Assembly (NCBI GenBank): GCA_027038385.1
Contig: JALVXE010000223.1
Location: 1-5,615, forward strand
Reading direction: 5' to 3'
Length of the DNA stretch: 5,615 nucleotides
Source of the DNA: Thermotogaceae bacterium
GTDB taxonomy: Bacteria; Thermotogota; Thermotogae; Thermotogales; Thermotogaceae
Below, piece after piece: positions 1 to 5,615 of this stretch. Position 1 is the first letter of the stretch, and the number at the start of each line of letters is the position of its first letter. The notes beneath the pieces are model-generated. The model saw nothing but the letters and a program-made list of their open reading frames with translations. It searched no databases and was not told where the DNA came from. The position numbers and the translations under genes were made by a program.

Positions 1-95
1 TTGGAATCTCCGTGGCGATAGCTCTTATAATGAGTTTCCTTTTGACTGTATTCGTATTTTTGCCTATGATAGACAAGAGGAGGGATAAGACTTGA
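1..95 (+). CDS. C-terminal end of a membrane protein (5' end outside window)
   Basis: An open frame enters from the left edge (codons in phase from base 3) and ends at TGA 93-95. The 30 visible residues form one long hydrophobic helix (about GISVAIALIMSFLLTVFVFL) followed by a short basic, charged tail (DKRRDKT). This is a final transmembrane segment with a positively charged end, which by the positive-inside rule would lie in the cytoplasm. Such an ending is common in transporters such as MFS or ABC permeases, but too little is visible to name a family. The stop overlaps the TTG start of the next gene (TTGA, 92-95), so the two are probably co-transcribed and translationally coupled. Confidence 0.7.
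   Translation, partial: GISVAIALIMSFLLTVFVFLPMIDKRRDKT
78..83 (+). promoter_or_regulatory. Ribosome binding site AGGAGG for the TTG start at 92
   Basis: A perfect AGGAGG lies 8 bases before TTG 92, inside the last codons of the upstream gene. The next in-frame ATG, at 101, would be 17 bases away, so the spacing favours TTG 92 as the start. Confidence 0.75.
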
Positions 96-727
96 TAAAC
101 ATGCATCTAGTTTTAGGGCATGTCGTTGCAGATCATTCCTTTACTAACAACTACAAGATCAGGAGCTACAAGGGAACAAAACTCTTAGGGCACATGGCTT
201 GGTCTGTATTCGCGATACTGGCGTTCACATTCGACACGCTTCTGAACAACACGAGGGGAATGATCGTCCTCGGTTCTTTCATGGCTTTTCACATCTGGGG
301 AGATTTCGAGAGGGTGAGATTAAACGGTTCCGGTAAGAAACGCATGATAGATCTCTTGGAGCTCCTACTCCTTGCCGGTGCAATTGTTGCCAATTGGATG
401 GTTTACGACAGATTTAACCAATCTTTTTTGACTTCTGAGTTCGTTTATTATCTGATGGGAATGTCAGTTGTATCCACAGGTGTCACGTATTTGTTCAGGA
501 ATTTCTACCCAGGGCCAGAGGATATATCAGATATAGATGGTATATCCGAAAGGCTGGCTTTTTTCATATTCCTTCTATCTGGAAAGATCGGTTTGGCATA
601 TCTATCCCTCGCTCTCGGATTTTTGTACAGAATTTTGAAGTTGAGGAAATACAATCCTACATGGTGGATGAGTCCGCTTCTCGGGATACTGATATCTTAC
701 TTCTGGAAGATAACGCTTTACAGGTGA
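92..727 (+). CDS. DUF3307-like multi-pass membrane protein
   Basis: A 211-residue integral membrane protein. Hydrophobic segments lie at about 36-51, 56-70, 88-105, 117-135, 155-179 and 193-205. The N-terminus has a His/Asp pattern typical of the DUF3307 family: H10 and D14 (LGHVVADH), lysines at 22/27/30, H34, and later H67-x3-D71 with a basic residue (FHIWGDFERVR). The C-terminal half has an ER motif (E153-R154) followed by a hydrophobic LSGKIGLAYLSLALGFLYR segment. This resembles the 'LER...G...aaK..R' region of longer family members, with a less canonical end. The family has no established function that I know of; the recurring His/Asp residues suggest metal or polar-ligand binding, which is inference. 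TTG 92 is chosen for its AGGAGG; ATG 101 is the alternative and would remove three residues. It overlaps the upstream stop by 4 bp and ends 4 bp before the phosphoesterase, so it sits inside an operon. Confidence 0.68.
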   Translation: MINMHLVLGHVVADHSFTNNYKIRSYKGTKLLGHMAWSVFAILAFTFDTLLNNTRGMIVLGSFMAFHIWGDFERVRLNGSGKKRMIDLLELLLLAGAIVANWMVYDRFNQSFLTSEFVYYLMGMSVVSTGVTYLFRNFYPGPEDISDIDGISERLAFFIFLLSGKIGLAYLSLALGFLYRILKLRKYNPTWWMSPLLGILISYFWKITLYR

Positions 728-731
728 TAGC

Positions 732-1346
732 ATGACGTACGTTATAGGTGATGTCCACGGAATGTATGAAAATCTCATGAAACTCTTGGAAAAACTGCCT
801 TTGAGGAAGGCAGATGAAATAGTCTTCCTGGGCGATTACATAGACAGAGGGCCCAACTCGAAAGAGGTTGTGAACCTTTTGATGAATCTATCGAACGATC
901 ACAAGGTGACACCTTTGAAGGGAAATCACGAGGATATGATGTTGAAGTGTTTGAAACTAGGTGATTGCTTGACGTGGCACTTCAACGGAGCGGATGCGAC
1001 GTTGAGAAGCTTTGGAGGTACCGTGGAAATTAGGAAGTATCTTCACTTCTTTGAATCTCTGAGGACCTTTTACGAGAAAGGAATGTTCTTCATGGTACAC
1101 GGAGGTGTAAAGCCAGGTGTTCCATTGATAGATCAAGACGAGTTTGATATGCTCTGGATAAGAGACGAGTTCATATACTCGGTGAATCCCCTTCCGGGGA
1201 AAGTCGTGGTCTTTGGTCACACTCCCATGGAAAAACCACTCATATCCAACGACAAGATAGGAATAGATACCGGCTGTGTTTACGGTGGATACCTCACATC
1301 CGTGAGGCTTGAGGATCTGGAGATCTTTCAAGTTCCCTGCCACTGA
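732..1346 (+). CDS. PPP-family metallophosphoesterase (bacterial Ser/Thr phosphatase-like)
   Basis: This 204-residue protein belongs to the calcineurin-like metallophosphoesterases, PPP branch, and is probably cytoplasmic. All metal and catalytic signatures are present in order: GDVHG (6-10), GDYIDRG (34-40), GNHE (64-67), an HGG histidine (123-125) and GHTP (162-165), then IDTGCVYGG (178-186). These supply the Asp/His/Asn ligands of a dinuclear metal site and the catalytic His66. Length and layout fit small bacterial PPPs (the PrpA/PrpE and lambda-phosphatase type), which hydrolyse phosphoproteins or dinucleoside polyphosphates; the sequence does not settle the substrate. The motif W82-x2-NG...TL.S.G (82-95) is also typical of this bacterial group. 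The start ATG follows AGGTGA (722-727), which contains the previous gene's stop; spacing is tight at 4 bases. Its position upstream of an atypical response regulator does not by itself imply a signalling partnership. Confidence 0.9.
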   Translation: MTYVIGDVHGMYENLMKLLEKLPLRKADEIVFLGDYIDRGPNSKEVVNLLMNLSNDHKVTPLKGNHEDMMLKCLKLGDCLTWHFNGADATLRSFGGTVEIRKYLHFFESLRTFYEKGMFFMVHGGVKPGVPLIDQDEFDMLWIRDEFIYSVNPLPGKVVVFGHTPMEKPLISNDKIGIDTGCVYGGYLTSVRLEDLEIFQVPCH

Positions 1347-1350
1347 TCTC

Positions 1351-1379
1351 TTCAATCCAAGGGTTCACCATGCTATAAA
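1351..1379 (+). promoter_or_regulatory. Candidate promoter upstream of rlmN (extended -10)
   Basis: The 53-bp gap between the phosphoesterase stop and the rlmN start contains TGCTATAAA: TG at 1371-1372 and TATAAA at 1374-1379, close to a sigma-70/SigA extended -10 element. A weak -35-like TTCAAT (3 of 6 matches) lies at 1351-1356 with 17-bp spacing. Transcription would start near 1386, at the ribosome binding site, giving a leader of only about 14 bases. That short leader and the poor -35 make the call tentative. If real, it would let rlmN and the genes after it be expressed separately from the upstream genes. Confidence 0.33.
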
Positions 1380-1384
1380 TGCTC

Positions 1385-1393
1385 GGAGGTGAT
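1385..1393 (+). promoter_or_regulatory. Ribosome binding site GGAGGTGAT that fixes the rlmN start at TTG 1400
   Basis: GGAGGTGAT is complementary to the 16S rRNA 3' end and lies 6 bases before TTG 1400. It lies downstream of the in-frame ATG at 1379, so it cannot serve that ATG. The longer reading from 1379 would translate the ribosome site itself into a Leu-Gly-Gly-Asp-Asp stretch. Confidence 0.8.
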
Positions 1394-1399
1394 GACCCG

Positions 1400-2443
1400 T
1401 TGAAGAGTATCATGAGTATGGATTACGAAGAACTCAAATCTGAGATAACGGAAAAACTGGGGTGGGAGAGGTATCGAGCAGACCAGATAGCCAACTGGAT
1501 ATACGACAAACACGTTCTAGATTTTTCCGAAATGACCAATCTTTCAAAGGAATACAGAAGGATCCTCGGAGAGAACTACTATGTAGACAAACTCGAGCTC
1601 GTGGACAAGCAGGTTTCAAAAATCGACGGCACGACGAAGTACCTGTGGAAGTTGAACGATGGGAACACGATAGAATCGGTTCTGATATTCTATCCAAACA
1701 GGATCTCCGCTTGTATATCTACACAGGTGGGGTGCCCCGTTGGATGTAAATTCTGCGCTACGGGGATGAGTGGTTTCATGAGAAACCTATCGGCTGGGGA
1801 GATAGTCAGCCAGATAATACATATGGAGAAGGAAGCCAGGATTAGAATAGGAAACGTGGTATACATGGGAATGGGAGAACCCTTCTTGAACTACGATAAC
1901 GTGATAAAGAGTTTGAAAATAGTAAATCATCCGAAGATGATAGGGATAGGCATAAGGCACATAACCGTCTCAACCGTTGGAATTCCAGGAAAGATAGTCT
2001 CTTTCGCGGAGGATGGTATGAACGCGAGACTGGCTATTTCACTCCATGCGGCTTATAATCACAAGAGAGATTTTCTGGTTCCCTTAAACGTCAAGTATCC
2101 CATAGAGGAGATAATCCAAGCTGCCAGAGAATACCAGAAGATCACCAAGAACCGCGTATCAGTGGAATACATAATGATCAAGGAGTTTAACGATTACGAT
2201 TCGGATGCGGAAAAACTGGCCGAGGTTCTCAAAGGTTTGAAGGTCTTCGTGAACCTCATACCTGTGAATCCCGTTGTTAGGGATTTCAGAAGGCCATCCA
2301 GAGGAAGAATTGAAGCGTTCAAGAGGATACTGGAAAGGCACGGAATAGAGGTAGAAGTGAGGGTAGAAAAGGGGACCGACATAGATGCGGCTTGTGGGCA
2401 GCTGAGGATCAGGAGTGGAAAACTCAGAAGAGCTTTCAAGTAG
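1400..2443 (+). CDS. rlmN: RlmN: dual-specificity 23S rRNA A2503 / tRNA A37 C2-methyltransferase (radical SAM)
   Basis: RlmN methylates C2 of A2503 in 23S rRNA and of A37 in some tRNAs, using two SAM molecules and a [4Fe-4S] cluster. Numbered from the TTG start (347 residues, normal for the family), an N-terminal RNA-contacting helical region (DYEEL..., RYRADQI, EMTNLS) precedes the radical-SAM barrel. The cluster motif is C112-x3-C116-x2-C119 in GCPVGCKFCATG. GMGEP (157-161) is the SAM-binding GE motif, and its GEP form fits RlmN better than the resistance enzyme Cfr. The C-terminal GTDIDAACGQL holds C332, equivalent to the cysteine that is methylated and forms the protein-RNA intermediate. 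TTG 1400 is chosen over ATG 1379 because of the ribosome site at 1385-1393; internal ATGs at 1412 and 1418 lack comparable sites. The response regulator follows 18 bp after the stop. Confidence 0.96.
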   Translation: MKSIMSMDYEELKSEITEKLGWERYRADQIANWIYDKHVLDFSEMTNLSKEYRRILGENYYVDKLELVDKQVSKIDGTTKYLWKLNDGNTIESVLIFYPNRISACISTQVGCPVGCKFCATGMSGFMRNLSAGEIVSQIIHMEKEARIRIGNVVYMGMGEPFLNYDNVIKSLKIVNHPKMIGIGIRHITVSTVGIPGKIVSFAEDGMNARLAISLHAAYNHKRDFLVPLNVKYPIEEIIQAAREYQKITKNRVSVEYIMIKEFNDYDSDAEKLAEVLKGLKVFVNLIPVNPVVRDFRRPSRGRIEAFKRILERHGIEVEVRVEKGTDIDAACGQLRIRSGKLRRAFK

Positions 2444-2446
2444 GGT

Positions 2447-2456
2447 GGGAGGGGAT
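2447..2456 (+). promoter_or_regulatory. Ribosome binding site GGGAGGGGAT for the TTG start at 2462
   Basis: A purine-rich run with a GGAGG core (2448-2452) lies 9 bases before TTG 2462, within the 18-bp gap after rlmN. It supports the TTG start, which also gives the expected receiver N-terminus (NQKILVVE). No promoter-like sequence fits in this gap, so co-transcription with rlmN is likely. Confidence 0.7.
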
Positions 2457-2461
2457 TCAAA

Positions 2462-3220
2462 TTGAACCAGAAGATCTTGGTGGTTGAGAACGACAGGCAA
2501 CTGAGCAACATGATATCTAAAGCACTCAAATCTGAATCTTTCGATGTTGCAGTCGCAGGCTCCTTTCAGGAAGCGATGGATGCTCTGGAGAAAGAGAAGT
2601 TCGATCTGGTGATAATCGAGGACGGCTTGGAATCGAAAGAACTTTTAAGAGAGATAAGAACTATGAAGGAACACGAAACGGTTCCTGTGGTATTCCTTGG
2701 AAGGGGGAGCGAAATCGACAGGATAATCACCCTCGAGATGGGGGCGGATGACTATGTAACCAGGCCCTTTAACACGAAGGAGCTGATATCAAAGATAAAG
2801 GCGATATTCAGGAGAATAAACTGGGATACGAGGAGGGAAGAGAAGCATCCTCCACGGTTACAATTTGGAAACCTGGAGATAGACAAAGAGAGCTTTGAAG
2901 TTAGAAAGGGTGGAAGGAGTATACACCTCACCCCTCTCGAGTTCGATCTTCTCTGCTTCCTAGCTGAAAATGAGGGAAGGGTTTTCTCCAGGGAGACTCT
3001 TTTGGATAGGCTGTGGGGTTACGATTACTTCGTCGACACGAGAACAGTTGATGTTCACATAAGAAGACTGAGAAAGAAGATCGAGGAGAATCCATCCAAG
3101 CCTCGTTATATAATCACGGTTAGGGGAAAAGGATACAAATTCACGGATCCGGAAAAGGAGGGGGAAGATGATACCCTACGAAGTGATAAAGAAGAAGAGG
3201 GACGGGGAAAAGCTGAGTGA
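2462..3220 (+). CDS. OmpR/PhoB-family response regulator with degenerate receiver domain
   Basis: A 252-residue DNA-binding regulator with a receiver domain (about 3-119), a linker, and an OmpR-type winged helix (about 133-227). The winged helix is canonical: LTPLEFDLLCFLAENEGRVF, SRETLLDRLWG, then the recognition-helix segment RTVDVHIRRLRKKIE and the wing RYIITVRGKGYKF. The receiver keeps the fold and the GADDY segment (94-98) but lacks the usual phosphorylation residues. By gap-free comparison with PhoB, the metal-binding Asp is N10 (VVEND), the phospho-acceptor is E53 (LVIIED), the switch Thr is G80 (VVFLGRG) and the conserved Lys is R101 (YVTRPF). D54 or D11 might partly substitute, but neither aligns with the usual site. 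It is therefore probably not controlled by ordinary phosphotransfer, and no histidine kinase gene is adjacent in the window. A charged tail of about 25 residues follows the wing and overlaps the next gene by 53 bp. Target genes are unknown. Confidence 0.9.
   Translation: MNQKILVVENDRQLSNMISKALKSESFDVAVAGSFQEAMDALEKEKFDLVIIEDGLESKELLREIRTMKEHETVPVVFLGRGSEIDRIITLEMGADDYVTRPFNTKELISKIKAIFRRINWDTRREEKHPPRLQFGNLEIDKESFEVRKGGRSIHLTPLEFDLLCFLAENEGRVFSRETLLDRLWGYDYFVDTRTVDVHIRRLRKKIEENPSKPRYIITVRGKGYKFTDPEKEGEDDTLRSDKEEEGRGKAE
3157..3164 (+). promoter_or_regulatory. Ribosome binding site GGAGGGGG for the phosphorylase, inside the regulator gene
   Basis: GGAGGGGG lies within the coding end of the response regulator, with its GGAGG core 6 bases before ATG 3168. 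It supports initiation at 3168 despite the 53-bp overlap, and suggests that translation of the two genes may be linked. Confidence 0.75.
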
Positions 3221-4472
3221 GGAAGAGATAGAGTTCATGGTCATGGGATATGTCAACGGGGAGATACCAGACTATCAGATGGCGGCCTTCCTGATGGCCA
3301 TATTCTTCCAACACTTGGACGATGAGGAAAGAGCAACGTTGACCGAAGTCATGGCGAGGTCCGGTGACATGATAGATCTGTCGGATATAGGGCACAAGAT
3401 CGTCGACAAGCACTCAAGCGGCGGAGTTGGAGACAAAACCACACTCGTCGTAGCACCAATGGTAGCTTCGGTTGGTGTACCCATAGCCAAGATGTCAGGG
3501 AGGGCTTTGGGACACACCGGGGGAACTATAGATAAATTGGAGTCCATACCGGGGTTCAAAACCTCTCTGAGCTTGGAAAAATTCAAAGAGAACGTGAAGA
3601 AATATGGAATAGCGATAGCCGGCCAAACTGCAAACCTCGCACCAGCTGACAAGAAGATATACGCGCTTAGAGACACCACGGCAACGGTAGACGAGATATC
3701 TCTGATATCTGCAAGCATCATGAGCAAGAAACTCGCCGGTGGTGCAGATGCCTTCGTCCTGGATGTAAAAGCTGGAAGTGGGGCTTTCATGAAAACTGTT
3801 GATGATGCCATCGAGCTGGCGAAGGCGATGGTCGGTATAGGGAAAGCGCACGGTAAAGACACGGTCGCTCTCGTAACGAACATGGAAGAACCGTTAGGAA
3901 AGTTCGTTGGAAATTCACTGGAAGTCCTGGAAGCTGTGGAAACCCTCAAGGGGAACTACGACGAGAAGTTCTTCGAATTGTGCCTGGAATTGTCATCTTA
4001 CATGGTGGAGCTATCCGGAAAGATGGACAGAGAGGAAGCGAAGAAGGAACTTTTGAAAAACCTGAAAAGTAGAAAGGCTTTGGAGAAGTTCAGAGACCTC
4101 GTGAAGGCTCAGGGTGGTGACGAAAGGGTCGTGGACGATCCAGAAAACGTTCTACCAATAGCGAAAAACATTTTCGAGGTGAAAGTGAAAAGGAGAGGTT
4201 TCGTAAAGAGGATAAACACGGAAGATATAGGAGTAGCTTCCATACTCCTGGGAGCTGGTAGGATAAAGAAGGACGACGAAATAGATCACTCCGTTGGATT
4301 GAAGATACTGAAAAAGATAGGAGACAGAGTTGAAGAGGGAGAAACGATAGCCCTGATTTACTACTCAGAGAGGTCCAAATTGGAAGAAGCCGTCCAAAAA
4401 GTGATGAACGCATACGAAATAGGTGATGAAGAAGCGAAAAAGCTTCCGATGATATACGAGGTGATCCGCTGA
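3168..4472 (+). CDS. pdp: Pyrimidine-nucleoside phosphorylase (uridine/thymidine phosphorolysis)
   Basis: A 434-residue cytoplasmic enzyme of nucleoside salvage: uridine, deoxyuridine or thymidine plus phosphate gives the base and (deoxy)ribose-1-phosphate. It has the usual length and three-part layout of the thymidine/pyrimidine phosphorylase family (glycosyltransferase family 3 fold): a helical N-terminal part, the alpha/beta phosphate-binding domain, and a C-terminal domain from about 345. The phosphate loop is KHSSGGVGD (81-89). The family signature is SGRALGHTGGTIDKLE (110-125), with Ala113 where most members have Gly, a change the signature allows. Base-binding residues R168, S183 and K187 fall where they do in the Bacillus pyrimidine-nucleoside phosphorylase. 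The AKMSGR context also favours the broad-specificity pdp type over strict deoA. The N-terminus (VIKKKRDGEKLSEEEIEF...GYVNGEIPDYQM) matches the family from ATG 3168, so the overlap with the regulator is real coding sequence on this side. Confidence 0.95.
   Translation: MIPYEVIKKKRDGEKLSEEEIEFMVMGYVNGEIPDYQMAAFLMAIFFQHLDDEERATLTEVMARSGDMIDLSDIGHKIVDKHSSGGVGDKTTLVVAPMVASVGVPIAKMSGRALGHTGGTIDKLESIPGFKTSLSLEKFKENVKKYGIAIAGQTANLAPADKKIYALRDTTATVDEISLISASIMSKKLAGGADAFVLDVKAGSGAFMKTVDDAIELAKAMVGIGKAHGKDTVALVTNMEEPLGKFVGNSLEVLEAVETLKGNYDEKFFELCLELSSYMVELSGKMDREEAKKELLKNLKSRKALEKFRDLVKAQGGDERVVDDPENVLPIAKNIFEVKVKRRGFVKRINTEDIGVASILLGAGRIKKDDEIDHSVGLKILKKIGDRVEEGETIALIYYSERSKLEEAVQKVMNAYEIGDEEAKKLPMIYEVIR
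4458..4466 (+). promoter_or_regulatory. Ribosome binding site GAGGTGATC for the GTG start at 4474
   Basis: GAGGTGATC sits in the last codons of the phosphorylase gene, 7 bases before GTG 4474. It supports the GTG start and tight coupling, with only one base between the phosphorylase stop and this start. Confidence 0.72.
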
Positions 4473-4473
4473 A

Positions 4474-5615
4474 GTGAAAATCATCGCCATCTTGATAATC
4501 ACACTCGGCGTTGTAGTGTTTGCAAACTATTACGTGGTATCTGACAAAGTTTGGAATATATCCGAGACGGTGGAGAAAGGGGAGGTATTCCTCCTCGCAG
4601 ATGACTTATCCCCTCTCGGTATTCAAGTCGTTGGGAACCCAGTCAAAGGACCTGTCTATCTTTTCTTCAAGGATCACATAGTCACTCTTAGAAAAAGTGG
4701 AAAGGTCACGATGGACTTCGTGGATACCTTAAGCGAGCGCGGAACCCTTTTCTCTGGGAGTACGGTTTACGTCTCCGCCGAGGTTGTGGAGAAGATAACC
4801 GGATACAGGTGGAGAAGCTTGCCAGGGGATAGCATGGCAATATTTCTCAAGGACAGGAGTATCGTATCGGTTACGAGCTCCTCCAGGAGCGTATTTTTGA
4901 AGTTCAACGGGCCCATACCAAACGACATGATCAAATCAAGTTTGGAAAACGGGGTTCTCCATATAGTTACTTATCCTATTAGGAAGGTTTTAGAGGTATC
5001 CAAAAAGTTCAAGTGGAAGTTCGAAGATGAAAAGTTTCAGATGTTCATCAAGATAAGTCAATACATTCGTCCGGTGATACACATCAGAAACGATACCGTC
5101 GAGATAAGGATGGTTCCACAATCCACTGAGTTTTTTGGAAAGATGAAGCTATCCGACGGAGTGACGTTTAAGAGGGAAAAGGTCAGAATAGACGGAGACA
5201 GTATGATAGTGGATTCCGTGGTTGTAGATCTAAGAAGAGCTTCCATAGTTCCCGAAGTGTCCGCAGCTGGGGTTGGAAGCCTTGAGACGATAAGGAGTAT
5301 GGTAGACAGGACCGGGGCAATAGCGGGCGTGAACGCGAATTACTTCGATCCGAGAACTTCGTTGATAATAGGACTCCTGATAAGGTACGGCAAACCACTT
5401 TCGACCGCGTTTGGTGGAAGACCGATATTCGTCATAACGGACAACGACGAAGCGATGATAGGAAAGTTCTTTGTCGAGGTGCACGCTTTCATAGGGGATA
5501 CACCATTCTTAGTGAAGGGAATAGACACGATTTCCAAAGGAGACATGATACTGTTCACGGATGACTACGCGAAGGCGATCCCAAAGATAGAGAACAGGAT
5601 ATACATACTCGGAAA
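4474..5615 (+). CDS. Exported phosphodiester glycosidase (NAGPA/DUF2233) family protein, 3' end outside window
   Basis: An open frame from GTG 4474 runs 380 codons without a stop and leaves the window. The N-terminus is a signal peptide or anchor: one Lys, then IIAILIITLGVVVFA, with possible cleavage after VFA (about residue 17). Residues about 20-260 are beta-rich and lack catalytic motifs. The stretch at about 90-125 (STVYVSAEVVEKITGYRWR...) resembles one copper-amine-oxidase-N 'stalk' repeat, a tentative match. The part from about 265 onward starts the NAGPA domain: AGVNANYFDP at 284-293, related to the family's 'NGGFFDP' motif, then a 'GLLIRYGKP' segment. Members remove GlcNAc or related sugars from phosphodiesters; bacterial members act outside the membrane, possibly on cell-wall polymers, but the substrate here is unknown. 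It follows the phosphorylase by one base, so it is probably in the same transcript. The family call rests on a partial domain. Confidence 0.78.
   Translation, partial: MKIIAILIITLGVVVFANYYVVSDKVWNISETVEKGEVFLLADDLSPLGIQVVGNPVKGPVYLFFKDHIVTLRKSGKVTMDFVDTLSERGTLFSGSTVYVSAEVVEKITGYRWRSLPGDSMAIFLKDRSIVSVTSSSRSVFLKFNGPIPNDMIKSSLENGVLHIVTYPIRKVLEVSKKFKWKFEDEKFQMFIKISQYIRPVIHIRNDTVEIRMVPQSTEFFGKMKLSDGVTFKREKVRIDGDSMIVDSVVVDLRRASIVPEVSAAGVGSLETIRSMVDRTGAIAGVNANYFDPRTSLIIGLLIRYGKPLSTAFGGRPIFVITDNDEAMIGKFFVEVHAFIGDTPFLVKGIDTISKGDMILFTDDYAKAIPKIENRIYILG

Noticed and set aside
1187..1200. Perfect short hairpin TCCCC-TTCC-GGGGA
   Set aside because: It lies inside the phosphoesterase coding region, has no following T-run, and encodes ordinary residues (NPLPGK) before a conserved motif.
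957..1355. 132-codon open frame on the - strand opposite the phosphoesterase
   Set aside because: It is a shadow of a gene with all its catalytic motifs intact; the antisense product shows no family features.
1392..1403. Mini-ORF ATG-ACC-CGT-TGA whose stop overlaps the rlmN TTG start
   Set aside because: Its ATG is only two bases from the GGAGG core, too close for initiation, so chance is the simpler explanation.
3140..3220. Possible frameshift or sequencing error causing the regulator/phosphorylase overlap
   Set aside because: Both proteins match their families up to or from the overlap, and the phosphorylase has its own ribosome site, so no error is needed. It cannot be ruled out without raw reads.
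3275..3949. 224-codon open frame on the - strand
   Set aside because: It lies wholly opposite the well-conserved phosphorylase gene, has Ser/Ala-rich composition typical of antisense shadow frames, and has no recognisable domain.
4877..4898. GCTCC-TCCA-GGAGC hairpin followed by GTATTTTT, like an intrinsic terminator
   Set aside because: The stem is only five base pairs, it sits well inside the intact frame of the glycosidase-family gene, and no gene begins after it. An attenuator is possible but unsupported.

Overview
All genes in this window lie on the + strand and are almost back-to-back, with no RNA gene, mobile element, repeat array or CRISPR visible. Codon use is rich in AGA/AGG (Arg) and ATA (Ile). 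Ribosome binding sites are strong purine runs of the GGAGG/GAGGTGAT type, and several starts are TTG or GTG. These traits, with a pyrimidine-nucleoside phosphorylase and an RlmN of this type, suggest a thermophilic Thermotogota (Thermotogales-like) bacterium. That placement is an inference from style, not from a database match.

Layout: (1) the last 30 codons of an unidentified membrane protein (1-95); (2) a multi-pass DUF3307-like membrane protein (92-727), coupled to the first gene by a TTGA start/stop overlap; (3) a PPP-type metallophosphoesterase (732-1346); (4) the 53-bp gap 1347-1399, the longest non-coding stretch in the window, which holds a possible extended -10 promoter and the ribosome site of the next gene; (5) RlmN, the 23S rRNA/tRNA adenine-C2 methyltransferase (1400-2443, TTG start); (6) an OmpR/PhoB-type response regulator with a strongly degenerate receiver domain (2462-3220); (7) pyrimidine-nucleoside phosphorylase (3168-4472), overlapping the regulator by 53 bp; (8) an exported phosphodiester-glycosidase (NAGPA-domain) protein (4474 to beyond the window end).

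Most of the window is housekeeping: RNA modification, nucleoside salvage, a phosphatase and envelope proteins, probably co-transcribed. The feature most worth a second look is the response regulator. A gap-free reading against PhoB shows substitutions at the metal-binding Asp (N10), the phospho-acceptor Asp (E53), the switch Thr (G80) and the conserved Lys (R101). The winged-helix DNA-binding domain and the receiver segment around GADDY are well kept. It therefore looks like a phosphorylation-independent, possibly permanently 'on' regulator, with no histidine kinase gene next to it in this window. I see no convincing new multi-gene system here.
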